Positions 10,226-18,135 of a stretch of 47,167 bases of DNA are shown here, piece after piece. The stretch is taken from NCBI GenBank assembly GCA_015657635.1, contig JACDQM010000118.1, positions 1 through 47,167 of the forward strand, written 5' to 3'. Under the pieces are notes generated by a model. It worked only from the letters and a program-made list of their open reading frames with translations, was not told where the DNA came from and made no database searches. The position numbers and the translations under genes are program-made. The DNA is from Roseateles sp. Lineage in GTDB: Bacteria > Pseudomonadota > Gammaproteobacteria > Burkholderiales > Burkholderiaceae_C. Each line of letters opens with the position of its first letter. Within the stretch, counting starts at the first letter, position 1.

Positions 10226-10300
10226 CTCTCCGTAGTTCAATGGATAGAACGGCCGCCTCCTAAGCGGCAAATGTGGGTTCGATTCCCGCCGGAGGGACCA
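10226..10300 (+). tRNA. tRNA-Arg (anticodon CCT)
   Basis: The sequence folds as a complete cloverleaf. The acceptor stem pairs ctctccg with cggaggg (one G-U pair), the D stem pairs gttc with gaac, and the anticodon stem pairs gccgc with gcggc around the loop ctcctaa, whose middle CCT reads AGG arginine codons. The T arm is gtggg-ttcgatt-cccgc. The 3' CCA is encoded (10298-10300). No integrase or duplicated tRNA 3' end was seen nearby, so there is no sign that it serves as an attachment site here. Confidence 0.97.
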
Positions 10301-10327
10301 AGTGCCTTGGACTCCCCCTGCCTCTCT

Positions 10328-11377
10328 TCAAGCCACACGCCGCATCACCGCCCGTGTCGCGCCGGAGCGGGTGTGGCGGAACAGGTCCTTGGGGTCATCA
10401 GCGGTGGGCACCAGCTGCACCTGGCTGCCCAGCTGCAGGCGCTCGGCTTGCGCGTTCACATAGCGCAAGGTGGCGTAGTCCTCCAGCGCAAAGCCCACCG
10501 AGTCGAACACGGTGACCTGCTCGGCGCTCTGCCGGCCGGCCTCGGTGCCAGCCAGAACGCGCCACAGGTCGACCACCGGGAAGTCGGCCGGCAGTTGCTG
10601 GATATCGCCTTCGATCCGCGTCTGCGGCTCGTATTCGACGAAGACACGCGCCGCGCGCAGCACGTCGGCATGCAACTCGGTCTTGCCGGGGCAGTCACCG
10701 CCGACACCATTGATGTGCATGCCGGGCTCGATCATCTCGGGCGTGATGATGGTGGCGTAGGCCTTGTCGGCCGTCACCGTGGTGACGATGTCGGCGCCAC
10801 GCACCGCTTCGGCGGTGGATGTGGCGCGGATCAGCTTCAGGTCGGTGTAGACCGACAGATTGCGCATCAGCTTGTCGGTGGCGCGCGGGTCGACGTCGTA
10901 GACCGCGATTTCCTCGATGCCCAGATGGTGGTGGAAAGCCAGCGCCTGGAACTCGCTCTGCGCGCCGTTGCCGATCAGGGCCATGCGGCGTGCATCCGGC
11001 CGGGCCAGCGCCCGCGCGGCCATCAGCGAGGTGGCACAGGTGCGCAAGGCGGTGGCCAGGGTCAGTTCAGACAGCAGCACCGGGTAGCCGGTGTCCACGT
11101 CGGCCAGCACGCCGAAGGCCATCACCGTGTAGAGGCCGCGCTGCGTGTTGGACGGGTGGCCGTTGACGTACTTGAAGGCATAGCGCTTGGCATCCGACAC
11201 CGGCATCAGTTCGATGACGCCAATGTCCGAATGATTGGCCACACGGGCGGACTTGTCGAAGTCCGGCCAACGGACAAAGTCTTGCTGGATGGTGTCGGCG
11301 AGTTCGCCGATGAAGGGGGCCAGGCCGATTTCCTGCACCAGTCGGGACATGGTCGGCACATCAATGAAGCGGGTCAT
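10328..11377 (-). CDS. Ornithine cyclodeaminase
   Basis: A 349-residue member of the ornithine cyclodeaminase/mu-crystallin family, which converts ornithine to proline and ammonia with bound NAD. The substrate segment FKYVNGHPSNTQRG, the Rossmann motif ALIGNGAQSEFQALAF and the conserved GGDCPGKTEL stretch are all present. It is full length for the Burkholderiales/Agrobacterium type. Together with the arginase at 18136 it would give an arginine to ornithine to proline route, although the two genes are separated and on opposite strands. It lies 188 bases downstream of the iron-type permease gene on the same strand, but the AT-rich region between them probably holds its own promoter. Confidence 0.92.
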   Translation of the reverse strand: MTRFIDVPTMSRLVQEIGLAPFIGELADTIQQDFVRWPDFDKSARVANHSDIGVIELMPVSDAKRYAFKYVNGHPSNTQRGLYTVMAFGVLADVDTGYPVLLSELTLATALRTCATSLMAARALARPDARRMALIGNGAQSEFQALAFHHHLGIEEIAVYDVDPRATDKLMRNLSVYTDLKLIRATSTAEAVRGADIVTTVTADKAYATIITPEMIEPGMHINGVGGDCPGKTELHADVLRAARVFVEYEPQTRIEGDIQQLPADFPVVDLWRVLAGTEAGRQSAEQVTVFDSVGFALEDYATLRYVNAQAERLQLGSQVQLVPTADDPKDLFRHTRSGATRAVMRRVA

Positions 11378-11467
11378 GCAAAGTCTCCTCGGGCTGCGCC
11401 GCCGTTAGCGGCGCTTGGCCCGATTCTTCCCGGCAGTGCCGCCATTTTGAAGCGCGCAACCTGTCAG

Positions 11468-11503
11468 ATTTCCTGGTTAACAGTACATAACGACAGAGGA
11501 AAT
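11468..11503. promoter_or_regulatory. AT-rich inverted repeat upstream of the ornithine cyclodeaminase gene
   Basis: Within an unusually AT-rich patch (about 11440-11520) the arms atttcct (11468-11474) and aggaaat (11497-11503) form a perfect 7-base inverted repeat separated by 22 bases. Its position about 90-125 bases upstream of the ATG at 11377 suits an operator or activator site. Lrp/AsnC-type regulators often control such genes, but the assignment of any regulator is a guess. Confidence 0.35.
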
Positions 11504-11565
11504 TGGCGATTTGCTCAAATCCGAGCACTCAAACCGCCCAAGAGGCCGGCGCCGCCGCGGAACGT

Positions 11566-13176
11566 TCAGGCGCGCCGCATCGCCCGCGACAGCATGATCA
11601 CCGGGATCAGGCCGACGGCGACAATCGCCAGCGAAGGCAGTGCCGCCTCGCCCAGGCGCTCATCGCGCGCCAGCTGATAGGCCACCACCGCCAGCGTGTC
11701 GCTGTTGAAGGGCCGCAGCACCAGGGTGGCGGGCAGCTCCTTCATCACATCGACAAACACCAGCAGCGCCGCGGCCCAGGCCGAACGGGCCAGCAGCGGC
11801 GCATGCAGTTCCAGGAACATGCGCAGGCGTGAAGCGCCCAGCATGCGCGCGGTCTCGTCGACGGTGGGCGTGATGCGTGCATAACCGGCTTCCAGCGACT
11901 GCAAGGCCACGCCCGAAAAGCGCACCAGATAGGCATAGAGCAGGCCGGTGATGGTGCCTGTCATCAGTGCGGTGATGCCGAGTTGCGGCAGGTGCTGCTC
12001 GAGCCAGCCCAGCGGCAGCAGGATGCCGATGGCGATCACCGCGCCCGGCACCGCATAGCCCAGCGACACCACGCGGCCGGAAGCGCGCAGCAGCAGGCTG
12101 CCCCCCTGCCCCACCCGCGCCAGATAGGCCAGCACCAGCGCCAGCGCCACCGCCAGCACGGCGGCCAGTGCCGAGAGCTTCAGGCTGGCCAAACCCCACT
12201 GGACGAAACGCGCCAGCGGCAGGCCGAACTCGCCGTAGGCGGCCTCCTGCCACATCAGCCGCGCCAGCACCAGCACCGGCAGCACGAAGCCCAGCAAGAT
12301 GGGCAGCGCGCACAGCAGCATGGCGCCAGCGGCGGCCGCCCCGCGCAGCGGCAAGGGGCGCGCCTCGGCCGCATGCAGCGCACCGCTGCGGCTGGTGGCA
12401 AAGCGCAGCCTTGCTTGGGCGCGCCGCTCCAGCCACAGCAGCATCGCCACAGCGAACAGCAGCACCGAGGCCAGCTGCGCCGCCGCGGTGCGGTCGTTCA
12501 GCACCAGCCAGGCCTTGTAGACGCCGGTGGTCAGCGTGGTCAGGCCGAAATAGGCGCCCACGCCGTAGTCGGCCAGCGTCTCCATCAGCGCCAGCGCGAT
12601 GCCGGCGGCCAGCGCCGGCCGGGCCAGCGGCAGCGCCACCTCGCGCACCCGGCGCAAGGTGCCGGCACCCAGCATGCGCGCCGCCTCCATCAGCGCCACG
12701 CCACGCTCGGACAGCGCCGTGCGGGTCAGCAGGTAGACATAGGGATAGAGGCACAGGATGAACAGCGCCACCGCGCCCGGCAGGCTGCGCACATCGGGCC
12801 ACAGCGCCTTCTGCGCGCCCGTCAGCTCGCGCAGAGCGGTCTGCAGCGGCCCGCTGAACTGCAGAAAGTCGGTATACGCATAGGCCGCCACATAGGCCGG
12901 CATGGCCATCGGCAGCAACAGGCCCCACTCAAAAAAGCGCCGGCCGGGGAATTCGAACAAGCTCACGGCCGCTGCGGTTGCGCCGCCCACCACGGCCACG
13001 CCCAGCGCGACGCTGACGCTCAGCGCCAGCGAGGCCCAGGCGTACTGCGGCAGCACCGTGTCGAGCTGATGGCGCAGGATTCCCAGCGCCTGCGCATCCA
13101 GCGCCAGCCAGGAGCCCAGCACACCCAGGACGGGAACAGCCAGCAGCAGACAGAAAAGGGTGACGAGGCGCAGCAT
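11566..13176 (-). CDS. Iron(III)-type ABC transporter permease (fused two-domain)
   Basis: A 536-residue inner-membrane protein of the FbpB/SfuB/AfuB type, with two permease domains in one chain and about twelve hydrophobic segments. Each half has an EAA-like coupling loop: EAARMLGAGTLRRVREVALP in the first and DETARMLGASRLRMFLELHA in the second. It would carry ferric iron, or another small anion complex, across the membrane using the ATPase encoded divergently at 13253. Such transporters also need a periplasmic binding protein, which is not in this window. The ATG at 13176 leaves a 76-base shared control region containing a candidate Fur box. Confidence 0.88.
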   Translation of the reverse strand: MLRLVTLFCLLLAVPVLGVLGSWLALDAQALGILRHQLDTVLPQYAWASLALSVSVALGVAVVGGATAAAVSLFEFPGRRFFEWGLLLPMAMPAYVAAYAYTDFLQFSGPLQTALRELTGAQKALWPDVRSLPGAVALFILCLYPYVYLLTRTALSERGVALMEAARMLGAGTLRRVREVALPLARPALAAGIALALMETLADYGVGAYFGLTTLTTGVYKAWLVLNDRTAAAQLASVLLFAVAMLLWLERRAQARLRFATSRSGALHAAEARPLPLRGAAAAGAMLLCALPILLGFVLPVLVLARLMWQEAAYGEFGLPLARFVQWGLASLKLSALAAVLAVALALVLAYLARVGQGGSLLLRASGRVVSLGYAVPGAVIAIGILLPLGWLEQHLPQLGITALMTGTITGLLYAYLVRFSGVALQSLEAGYARITPTVDETARMLGASRLRMFLELHAPLLARSAWAAALLVFVDVMKELPATLVLRPFNSDTLAVVAYQLARDERLGEAALPSLAIVAVGLIPVIMLSRAMRRA

Positions 13177-13209
13177 GAAGAAGAGGCAGGCGGCGGCTCC
13201 TCAGCCTGA

Positions 13210-13228
13210 GATGAGAACGATCCGCATT
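13210..13228. promoter_or_regulatory. Candidate Fur box between divergent iron-type transporter genes
   Basis: The sequence gatgagaacgatccgcatt sits midway between the divergent permease and ATPase starts. In a 7-1-7 alignment (TGAGAAC-G-ATCCGCA against TGATAAT-N-ATTATCA) 9 of 14 positions match, and TGAGAA..AT.CGCA forms are common in betaproteobacterial Fur sites. It lies where the -35 region of the ATPase gene would be if TATCAT at 13238-13243 is its -10. Function is inferred from sequence and position only. Confidence 0.5.
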
Positions 13229-13252
13229 TGAGCCCGGTATCATAGGGCCATC

Positions 13253-14347
13253 ATGTTCCTCGCCCTCGATCAGGTCAGCCTGCGCTATCCCGCTGCCGGC
13301 ACTACACGGCACGCGGTGGACCGCGTGTCGCTGGGTTTGGCACGCGGCCAGATCGGCGTGCTGATCGGCCCGTCGGGCTGCGGCAAGACCTCGCTGCTGC
13401 GCTCGATTGCCGGGCTGGAGCGCCTGCACAGCGGCCGCATCCTGATCGACAAGGAGCCCTTAGCGGATGCCGCCACCGGCCTGCACGTCGCCCCGGAGGC
13501 GCGCCGCATTGGCATGGTGTTCCAGGACTACGCGCTGTTTCCGCACCTCAGCATTGCCGACAACATCGGCTTCGGCCTGCGCCACCTCGCGCGTGCCGAG
13601 CGCGAGCGCCGCATCCAGGAGGTGCTGGACCTGGTGGGCCTGGCCCATGCCGCCAAGCGCGCGCCGCATCAGCTCTCTGGTGGCCAGCAGCAGCGCGTCG
13701 CGCTGGCCCGCGCGCTGGCGCCCTCGCCGCGCCTGCTGCTGCTGGACGAGCCCTTCTCCAGCCTCGATGTGGACCTGCGCGAGCATCTCTCGCAAGAACT
13801 GCGCGCCATCCTGCAGGCCAGCGGCACCACCGCGCTGTTCGTCACCCACGACCAGGCCGAGGCCTTTGCCATCGGCGATGTGGTGGGCGTGATGCACCAG
13901 GGCCGGCTGGAGCAATGGGACGCGTCCTACACCGTCTATCACCGCCCGGCCACGCGCTTCGTGGCCGACTTCATCGGGCATGGCGTGTTCATGCCGGCCC
14001 GCATCGCCCAAGGCCCGCAAGGCCCGCTGGTGCAGACCCCGCTGGGCGACCTGAGCGACGCCGACGAGTGCCCGCTGCCCTCGGCCTACCCCGGCGGCGA
14101 ATGCGAGTTGCTGCTGCGCGCCGACGACATCGTGCATGACGACGCCGCCCCGGTGAAGGCGCAGATCGAGCGCAAGATCTTCCGCGGCGCCGAGTTCCTC
14201 TACACCTTGCGCCTGGCCAGCGGCGAGCGGGTCATGGCCCATGTGCCCTCGCACCATGACCACCATGTGGGCGAGTGGATCGGCATTCGCGCCCATGTCG
14301 ACCATGTCGTGACATTCGGCCGCCTGGCGCCCGGTGGCGACGACTGA
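13253..14347 (+). CDS. Iron(III)-type ABC transporter ATP-binding protein
   Basis: A 364-residue ABC ATPase of the FbpC/PotA branch. It has Walker A GPSGCGKTS, Q-loop VFQDYALFPHL, signature LSGGQQQR, Walker B LLLLDEPFSSLD and switch VTHDQAEA in order over the first 220 residues. A C-terminal TOBE-like regulatory domain follows. It is divergent from the two-domain permease at 11566, with which it most likely forms one transporter. Substrate specificity cannot be read from the ATPase, and related systems import ferric iron, putrescine, thiamine or sulfate. The iron assignment rests on the permease type and the candidate Fur box. Confidence 0.9.
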   Translation: MFLALDQVSLRYPAAGTTRHAVDRVSLGLARGQIGVLIGPSGCGKTSLLRSIAGLERLHSGRILIDKEPLADAATGLHVAPEARRIGMVFQDYALFPHLSIADNIGFGLRHLARAERERRIQEVLDLVGLAHAAKRAPHQLSGGQQQRVALARALAPSPRLLLLDEPFSSLDVDLREHLSQELRAILQASGTTALFVTHDQAEAFAIGDVVGVMHQGRLEQWDASYTVYHRPATRFVADFIGHGVFMPARIAQGPQGPLVQTPLGDLSDADECPLPSAYPGGECELLLRADDIVHDDAAPVKAQIERKIFRGAEFLYTLRLASGERVMAHVPSHHDHHVGEWIGIRAHVDHVVTFGRLAPGGDD

Positions 14348-14552
14348 AGCCTGTAAAGCTGCATGAAGATGCGCAAACGCCGGGCTAAGTGCGCTTGAAA
14401 GCCCGAATTGAGCGGTCATCTGGGCTGCATGCCTTCAGGCAGGCTTCAGGGCTGCGCCCTATACTGGCGCAGCAGGGTGTTGACAAACCGGCTACGGCCG
14501 CGCAAAGCCCCTGGAATCTCGCTGTAATCCACCGATAGGGAACACTCGCATC

Positions 14553-15983
14553 ATGGGTGCCAAACTGAAAGTAGCCGGCTGGGTCGCGTTGGGCGCCTTG
14601 GCTGGCGCAATGACCACGATGCAGCTGCAGGCCAACGCCCGCAGCAGCCTGTCGCCGCTGCCGCTGGAAGAGCTGCAGCAGCTCGCCGCGGTGTTCGGCA
14701 TGGTCAAGAGCGACTACGTCGAGCCGGTGGACGAGAAGAAACTCATCAACGATGCCATCTCGGGCATGGTTTCGGGCCTCGACCCGCACTCGCAGTTCTT
14801 CGACAAGAAGAGCTTCAAGGAATTCCGCGAAGGCACGACCGGCAAGTTTGTCGGCGTGGGCATCGAGATCGGCATGGAAGACGGCATGGTCAAGATCGTC
14901 TCGCCGATCGAAGGCAGCCCGGCCTTCCGCGCTGGCCTCAAGAGCGGCGACCTGATCAGCCGCATCGACGACACGCCGGTGCGCGGTCTGACGCTGGACC
15001 AGGCCGTCAAGCGCATGCGCGGCGAGCCCGCCACCAAGGTGCAGCTGACCATCTATCGCAAGAACGAGAACCGCAGCTTCCCCGTCACGATCACACGCGA
15101 AGAGATCCGCGTGCAGAGCGTGCGTGCCAAGGTGGTCGAGCCCGGCTATGCCTGGTTGCGCGTCAGCCAGTTCCAGGACCGCACGGTGGACGACTTCGCC
15201 CGCAAGCTCGACGAGCTGTTCAAGCAGGAGCCCAATATGAAGGGTCTGGTGCTGGACCTGCGCAACGACCCGGGTGGCCTGCTGGAAGGCGCCGTGGCCG
15301 TGTCTGCCGCCTTCCTGCCCAAGGACGTGGAAGTGGTGTCGACCAATGGCCAGATCGCCGACTCCAAGGCCAGCTTCAAGGCCAACCCGGACTTCTACCA
15401 CCGCCGTGGCGGCGCGGACCCGCTGAAGAAGCTGCCGGCTGCGCTGAAGAATGTGCCGCTGGTCGTGCTGGTCAACGAAGGCTCGGCATCGGCCAGCGAG
15501 ATCGTGGCCGGCGCGCTGCAGGACCACAAGCGCGCAGTCATCATGGGCTCGCAGACCTTCGGCAAGGGCTCGGTGCAGACGGTGCGCCAGCTCGGCCCCG
15601 AGACCGCACTGAAGATCACCACCGCGCGCTACTACACGCCGAGCGGCCGCTCCATCCAGGCCAAGGGCATCGTGCCCGATGTGTGGCTGGACGAGACCGC
15701 CGAGGGCGATGTGTTCGCCGCTCTGCGCACCCGCGAGGCCGATCTGGTCAAGCATCTGGAGAACGGCCCCGAGACCAAGGACAGCGCCCGCGAGAAGGCC
15801 CGCGAGGACGCCCTCAAGAAGCTCGAAGAAGAGCGTGCCAAGTCCAAGGAAATCAAGCCGCTGCCCGAATTCGGCAGCGCTGAAGACTTCCAGCTGGCGC
15901 AGGCGCTGAACCAGCTCAAGGGCAAGCCGGTGATGGTGTCCAAGACCGTCACCGAGCGCAAGGCTGAAGCCAAGATGGACTGA
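14553..15983 (+). CDS. ctpA: S41 family carboxy-terminal processing peptidase
   Basis: A 476-residue periplasmic protease of the CtpA/Prc family that trims or degrades envelope proteins from their C-termini. An N-terminal signal or anchor (VAGWVALGALAGAMTTMQL) is followed by a PDZ domain (about 97-180, FVGVGIEIGMEDGMVKIVSP) and the protease core. The serine is S313 in NEGSASASEI and the lysine K338 in TFGKGS, 25 residues apart as in E. coli Prc. The C-terminal tail (residues 395-435) is highly charged and helical. In many Burkholderiales ctpA precedes a MoeB/ThiF-type gene, as here, although an inserted element now separates them. A terminator follows at 16012. Confidence 0.94.
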   Translation: MGAKLKVAGWVALGALAGAMTTMQLQANARSSLSPLPLEELQQLAAVFGMVKSDYVEPVDEKKLINDAISGMVSGLDPHSQFFDKKSFKEFREGTTGKFVGVGIEIGMEDGMVKIVSPIEGSPAFRAGLKSGDLISRIDDTPVRGLTLDQAVKRMRGEPATKVQLTIYRKNENRSFPVTITREEIRVQSVRAKVVEPGYAWLRVSQFQDRTVDDFARKLDELFKQEPNMKGLVLDLRNDPGGLLEGAVAVSAAFLPKDVEVVSTNGQIADSKASFKANPDFYHRRGGADPLKKLPAALKNVPLVVLVNEGSASASEIVAGALQDHKRAVIMGSQTFGKGSVQTVRQLGPETALKITTARYYTPSGRSIQAKGIVPDVWLDETAEGDVFAALRTREADLVKHLENGPETKDSAREKAREDALKKLEEERAKSKEIKPLPEFGSAEDFQLAQALNQLKGKPVMVSKTVTERKAEAKMD

Positions 15984-16011
15984 CTGAGCGCAGCCCTTGC
16001 TCACCGCCCGA

Positions 16012-16037
16012 CAGCCCGCCCGCAAGGCGGGCTGTTT
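16012..16037 (+). terminator. Rho-independent terminator after ctpA
   Basis: The arms cagcccgcc and ggcgggctg make a perfect 9-base stem with loop cgcaa, followed by a short ttt run. It lies 29 bases after the ctpA stop and 5 bases before the left end of the inverted-repeat element that begins at 16042. Confidence 0.75.
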
Positions 16038-16041
16038 GCAT

Positions 16042-16310
16042 TAGGGCCTGTTAACACGACGGCAATGGGCCGCGTTGCTGGCCAGTAAAGCCTCAGGCAA
16101 GGCGCAAACCGCAGCCGGGTTGGACACCTGGCGAGGATTTGCAACGCCGCTTGCGGCTTTACTGGCCGCAACCCTGCGGGAAGGATCGCCCAGGCGGGCC
16201 ACTCGTCGTTGCAGCGCTGGCCCGCACATCAGTGCGGGCCAGCGCTGCGCCTAGATTGGCCCGCCTGGGCGAACATTCGCGGCCCATTGCCGTCGTGCTA
16301 ACAGGCCCTA
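16042..16310. mobile_element. MITE-like element A (269 bp) with 33-base terminal inverted repeats and a structured core
   Basis: The ends 16042-16074 and 16278-16310 are inverted copies of 33 bases with one mismatch (ttaacac against ttagcac), and both start with TA, as in a TA target duplication. Inside are two arms. The left arm is closed by gccagtaaagcc/ggctttactggc (16081-16092 and 16155-16166) and holds the shared core at 16098-16148, which reads on the minus strand. The right arm is closed by a 16-base inverted repeat (16186-16201 and 16257-16272) around a perfect 17-bp hairpin (16211-16248, loop atca). No open reading frame of note is present, so it is non-autonomous. It fills most of the gap between ctpA and the next gene. 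The TA-type transposase source (IS630/Tc1-like) is an inference. Confidence 0.75.
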
Positions 16311-16329
16311 GGGCGCCGCCACGCGGGCT

Positions 16330-17130
16330 ATGCTTGCTGCCATGCGAGATGAACCCCAAGACCTCCAAGACCTGAGCGACGAGCAGCTGCTGCGCTACTC
16401 GCGCCACATCCTGCTGGACGAGATAGGCATCGAGGGCCAGCAGCGCCTGCTGGCCAGCCGCGCGCTGGTGATCGGCGCCGGTGGCCTGGGCTCGCCGGCT
16501 GCGCTCTACCTGGGCTCGGCCGGCGTCGGGCAGATCACGCTGGTGGACGACGACACCGTGGACCTGACCAATCTGCAGCGCCAGCTGGCGCACAGCCTGG
16601 CCCGGCTCGGCTGGCCCAAGGTGGAGTCGGCCGCGCAGGGCATCGCCGCACTCAACCCCGAGCCGCGCGTGATCGCGCTGCAGCAGCGCGCCGATGCCGC
16701 CTTGCTGGAGCGCCTGGTGCGCGACGCCGATGTGGTGCTGGACTGCAGCGACAACTTCGCCACCCGCCAGGCGCTCAACCGCGCCTGCGTGGCGCAGGGC
16801 CGTCCGCTGGTGGCTGGCGCAGCCATCGGCTTCGATGCGCAGATCAGCGTCTACGACAGCCGCAGCGCCGAGGCCCCCTGCTACGCCTGCCTGTTCCCGC
16901 CCGAGGCGCCGGTGGAAGAAGCGCGCTGCGCCACCATGGGCGTGTTCGCGCCGCTGGTGGGCATCATCGGCAGCATGCAGGCTGCAGAAGCCCTGAAGCT
17001 GCTGCTGGGCCTGGGCAGCAGCCTGAGCGGGCGCCTGCAGATGCTGGACGCGCGCCGCATGGAATGGAGCGAGGTGCGCGTGCCGCGCGACCCGGCCTGT
17101 CCGGTGTGCGGCACGGCCGGCCCGCACTGA
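16330..17130 (+). CDS. moeB: HesA/MoeB/ThiF family E1-like adenylyltransferase
   Basis: A 266-residue E1-like enzyme that adenylates the C-terminal glycine of a small sulfur carrier (MoaD or ThiS type) so that it can receive sulfur. The nucleotide-binding segment VIGAGGLGSPAALYLGSAGV, the Mg and arginine region LVDDDTVDLTNLQRQ, the catalytic-cysteine region ARCATMGVFAPLVGIIG and both zinc CxxC pairs (CYAC and CPVC) are present. MoeB and ThiF cannot be separated confidently from sequence; length and lack of a rhodanese domain fit either. A second in-frame ATG at 16342 (MRDEPQDLQD) is an equally good start. The gene begins 20 bases after element A, so its promoter may lie inside or at the edge of that element. 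Confidence 0.88.
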   Translation: MLAAMRDEPQDLQDLSDEQLLRYSRHILLDEIGIEGQQRLLASRALVIGAGGLGSPAALYLGSAGVGQITLVDDDTVDLTNLQRQLAHSLARLGWPKVESAAQGIAALNPEPRVIALQQRADAALLERLVRDADVVLDCSDNFATRQALNRACVAQGRPLVAGAAIGFDAQISVYDSRSAEAPCYACLFPPEAPVEEARCATMGVFAPLVGIIGSMQAAEALKLLLGLGSSLSGRLQMLDARRMEWSEVRVPRDPACPVCGTAGPH

Positions 17131-17213
17131 AGAAAAAACGTCCCAAGCCCGAAAGTACGGAATTAAATTCCCTGCCGACTCCCCTATGCTGCGGCCGCCA
17201 AGCCGACAACCCG

Positions 17214-18122
17214 ATGAGCAATAGCGACAACACCACCAGCAAGCGCAAGGCACTGACCGCCCGCAACTTCCCCAGCGCCAAGGAAGACGCCCGCAGCGCC
17301 GCGCCGCCGCCGGCCGACTATGCCGGGCCCAACAGCGCCTACCGCCTGGCCTTCACCGACAACGACTTCCTGCTGCGCGAAGAGCTGCGGCCGGTGCGCA
17401 TGCAGCTGGAGCTGCTCAAGCCCGAGCTGGTGATGCAGGAGCAGGACGTCAAGTCGACCATCGTGATCTTCGGCAGCGCCCGCATCAAGTCCGAGGAAGA
17501 AGCCCGCGCCCTGCTGATCGAGGCCCAGGCCGGCAGCGACGCCAGCGCCATCAAGCGCGCCGAAATGCAGCTCAAGATGAGCCGCTACTACGAAGAAGCG
17601 CGGCGCTTCGCGGCCCTGGTCTCCACCGCCTCGGCCCAGCGCGACAACCCCATCTACGTGGTCACCGGCGGCGGCCCCGGCATCATGGAAGCCGGCAACC
17701 GCGGCGCCTATGAAGCCGGGATGCGCAGCATCGGCCTGAACATCGTGCTGCCGCACGAGCAGCAGCCCAACCCCTACATCACGCCGGAGCTGTGCTTCCA
17801 GTTCCACTACTTCGCGCTGCGCAAGATGCACTTCCTGATGCGCTCGGTGGCACTGGCCTGTTTCCCCGGCGGATTCGGCACGCTGGACGAGCTGTTCGAG
17901 ACGCTGACGCTGGTGCAGACCGGCAAGAGCCGCCATCGCCCGGTGCTGCTGTTCGGCAAGGAATTCTGGTCTCGCCTGCTCGACTTCGAATTGCTGGTGG
18001 AGACCGGCATGATCAGCCGCGGCGACGAAAAACTGTTCCACTTCGTCGAAACCGCCGAAGAAGGCTGGGCGCTGCTGGAGCGCGAATACGACATGAACCC
18101 CGGCGCCACAAGCGCCCCCTGA
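17214..18122 (+). CDS. LOG family protein (Rossmann-fold nucleotide-binding, TIGR00730-like)
   Basis: A 302-residue protein with the LOG hallmarks GGGPGIMEAGNRGA and PGGFGTLDE. In characterised members these bind a nucleotide monophosphate and support phosphoribohydrolase activity, releasing the base from AMP-like or cytokinin nucleotides. It is longer than the minimal family because of a hydrophilic N-terminal extension of about 80 residues and a helical insert (SDASAIKRAEMQLKMSRYY). The ATG at 17214 is chosen because the upstream in-frame region overlaps the moeB-like gene. An AT-rich patch (about 17155-17175) precedes it. It lies 13 bases before the arginase start, so the two are probably co-transcribed. 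The natural substrate is unknown. Confidence 0.88.
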   Translation: MSNSDNTTSKRKALTARNFPSAKEDARSAAPPPADYAGPNSAYRLAFTDNDFLLREELRPVRMQLELLKPELVMQEQDVKSTIVIFGSARIKSEEEARALLIEAQAGSDASAIKRAEMQLKMSRYYEEARRFAALVSTASAQRDNPIYVVTGGGPGIMEAGNRGAYEAGMRSIGLNIVLPHEQQPNPYITPELCFQFHYFALRKMHFLMRSVALACFPGGFGTLDELFETLTLVQTGKSRHRPVLLFGKEFWSRLLDFELLVETGMISRGDEKLFHFVETAEEGWALLEREYDMNPGATSAP

Positions 18123-18135
18123 AGGAAACTGCCCG

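Noticed and set aside
10226..10300. tRNA-Arg as an integration site
   Set aside because: There is no integrase gene and no second copy of the tRNA 3' end within the window, and genes on both sides look chromosomal.
11983..13209. A 408-codon plus-strand open frame opposite the iron-type permease
   Set aside because: Very high Q, R and H content and no motif; it is antisense to a permease with clear membrane segments and coupling loops.
14480..14485. TTGACA upstream of ctpA as a -35 box
   Set aside because: No acceptable -10 sequence lies 16-18 bases downstream, and the better -10-like TATACT at 14460 lies upstream of it.
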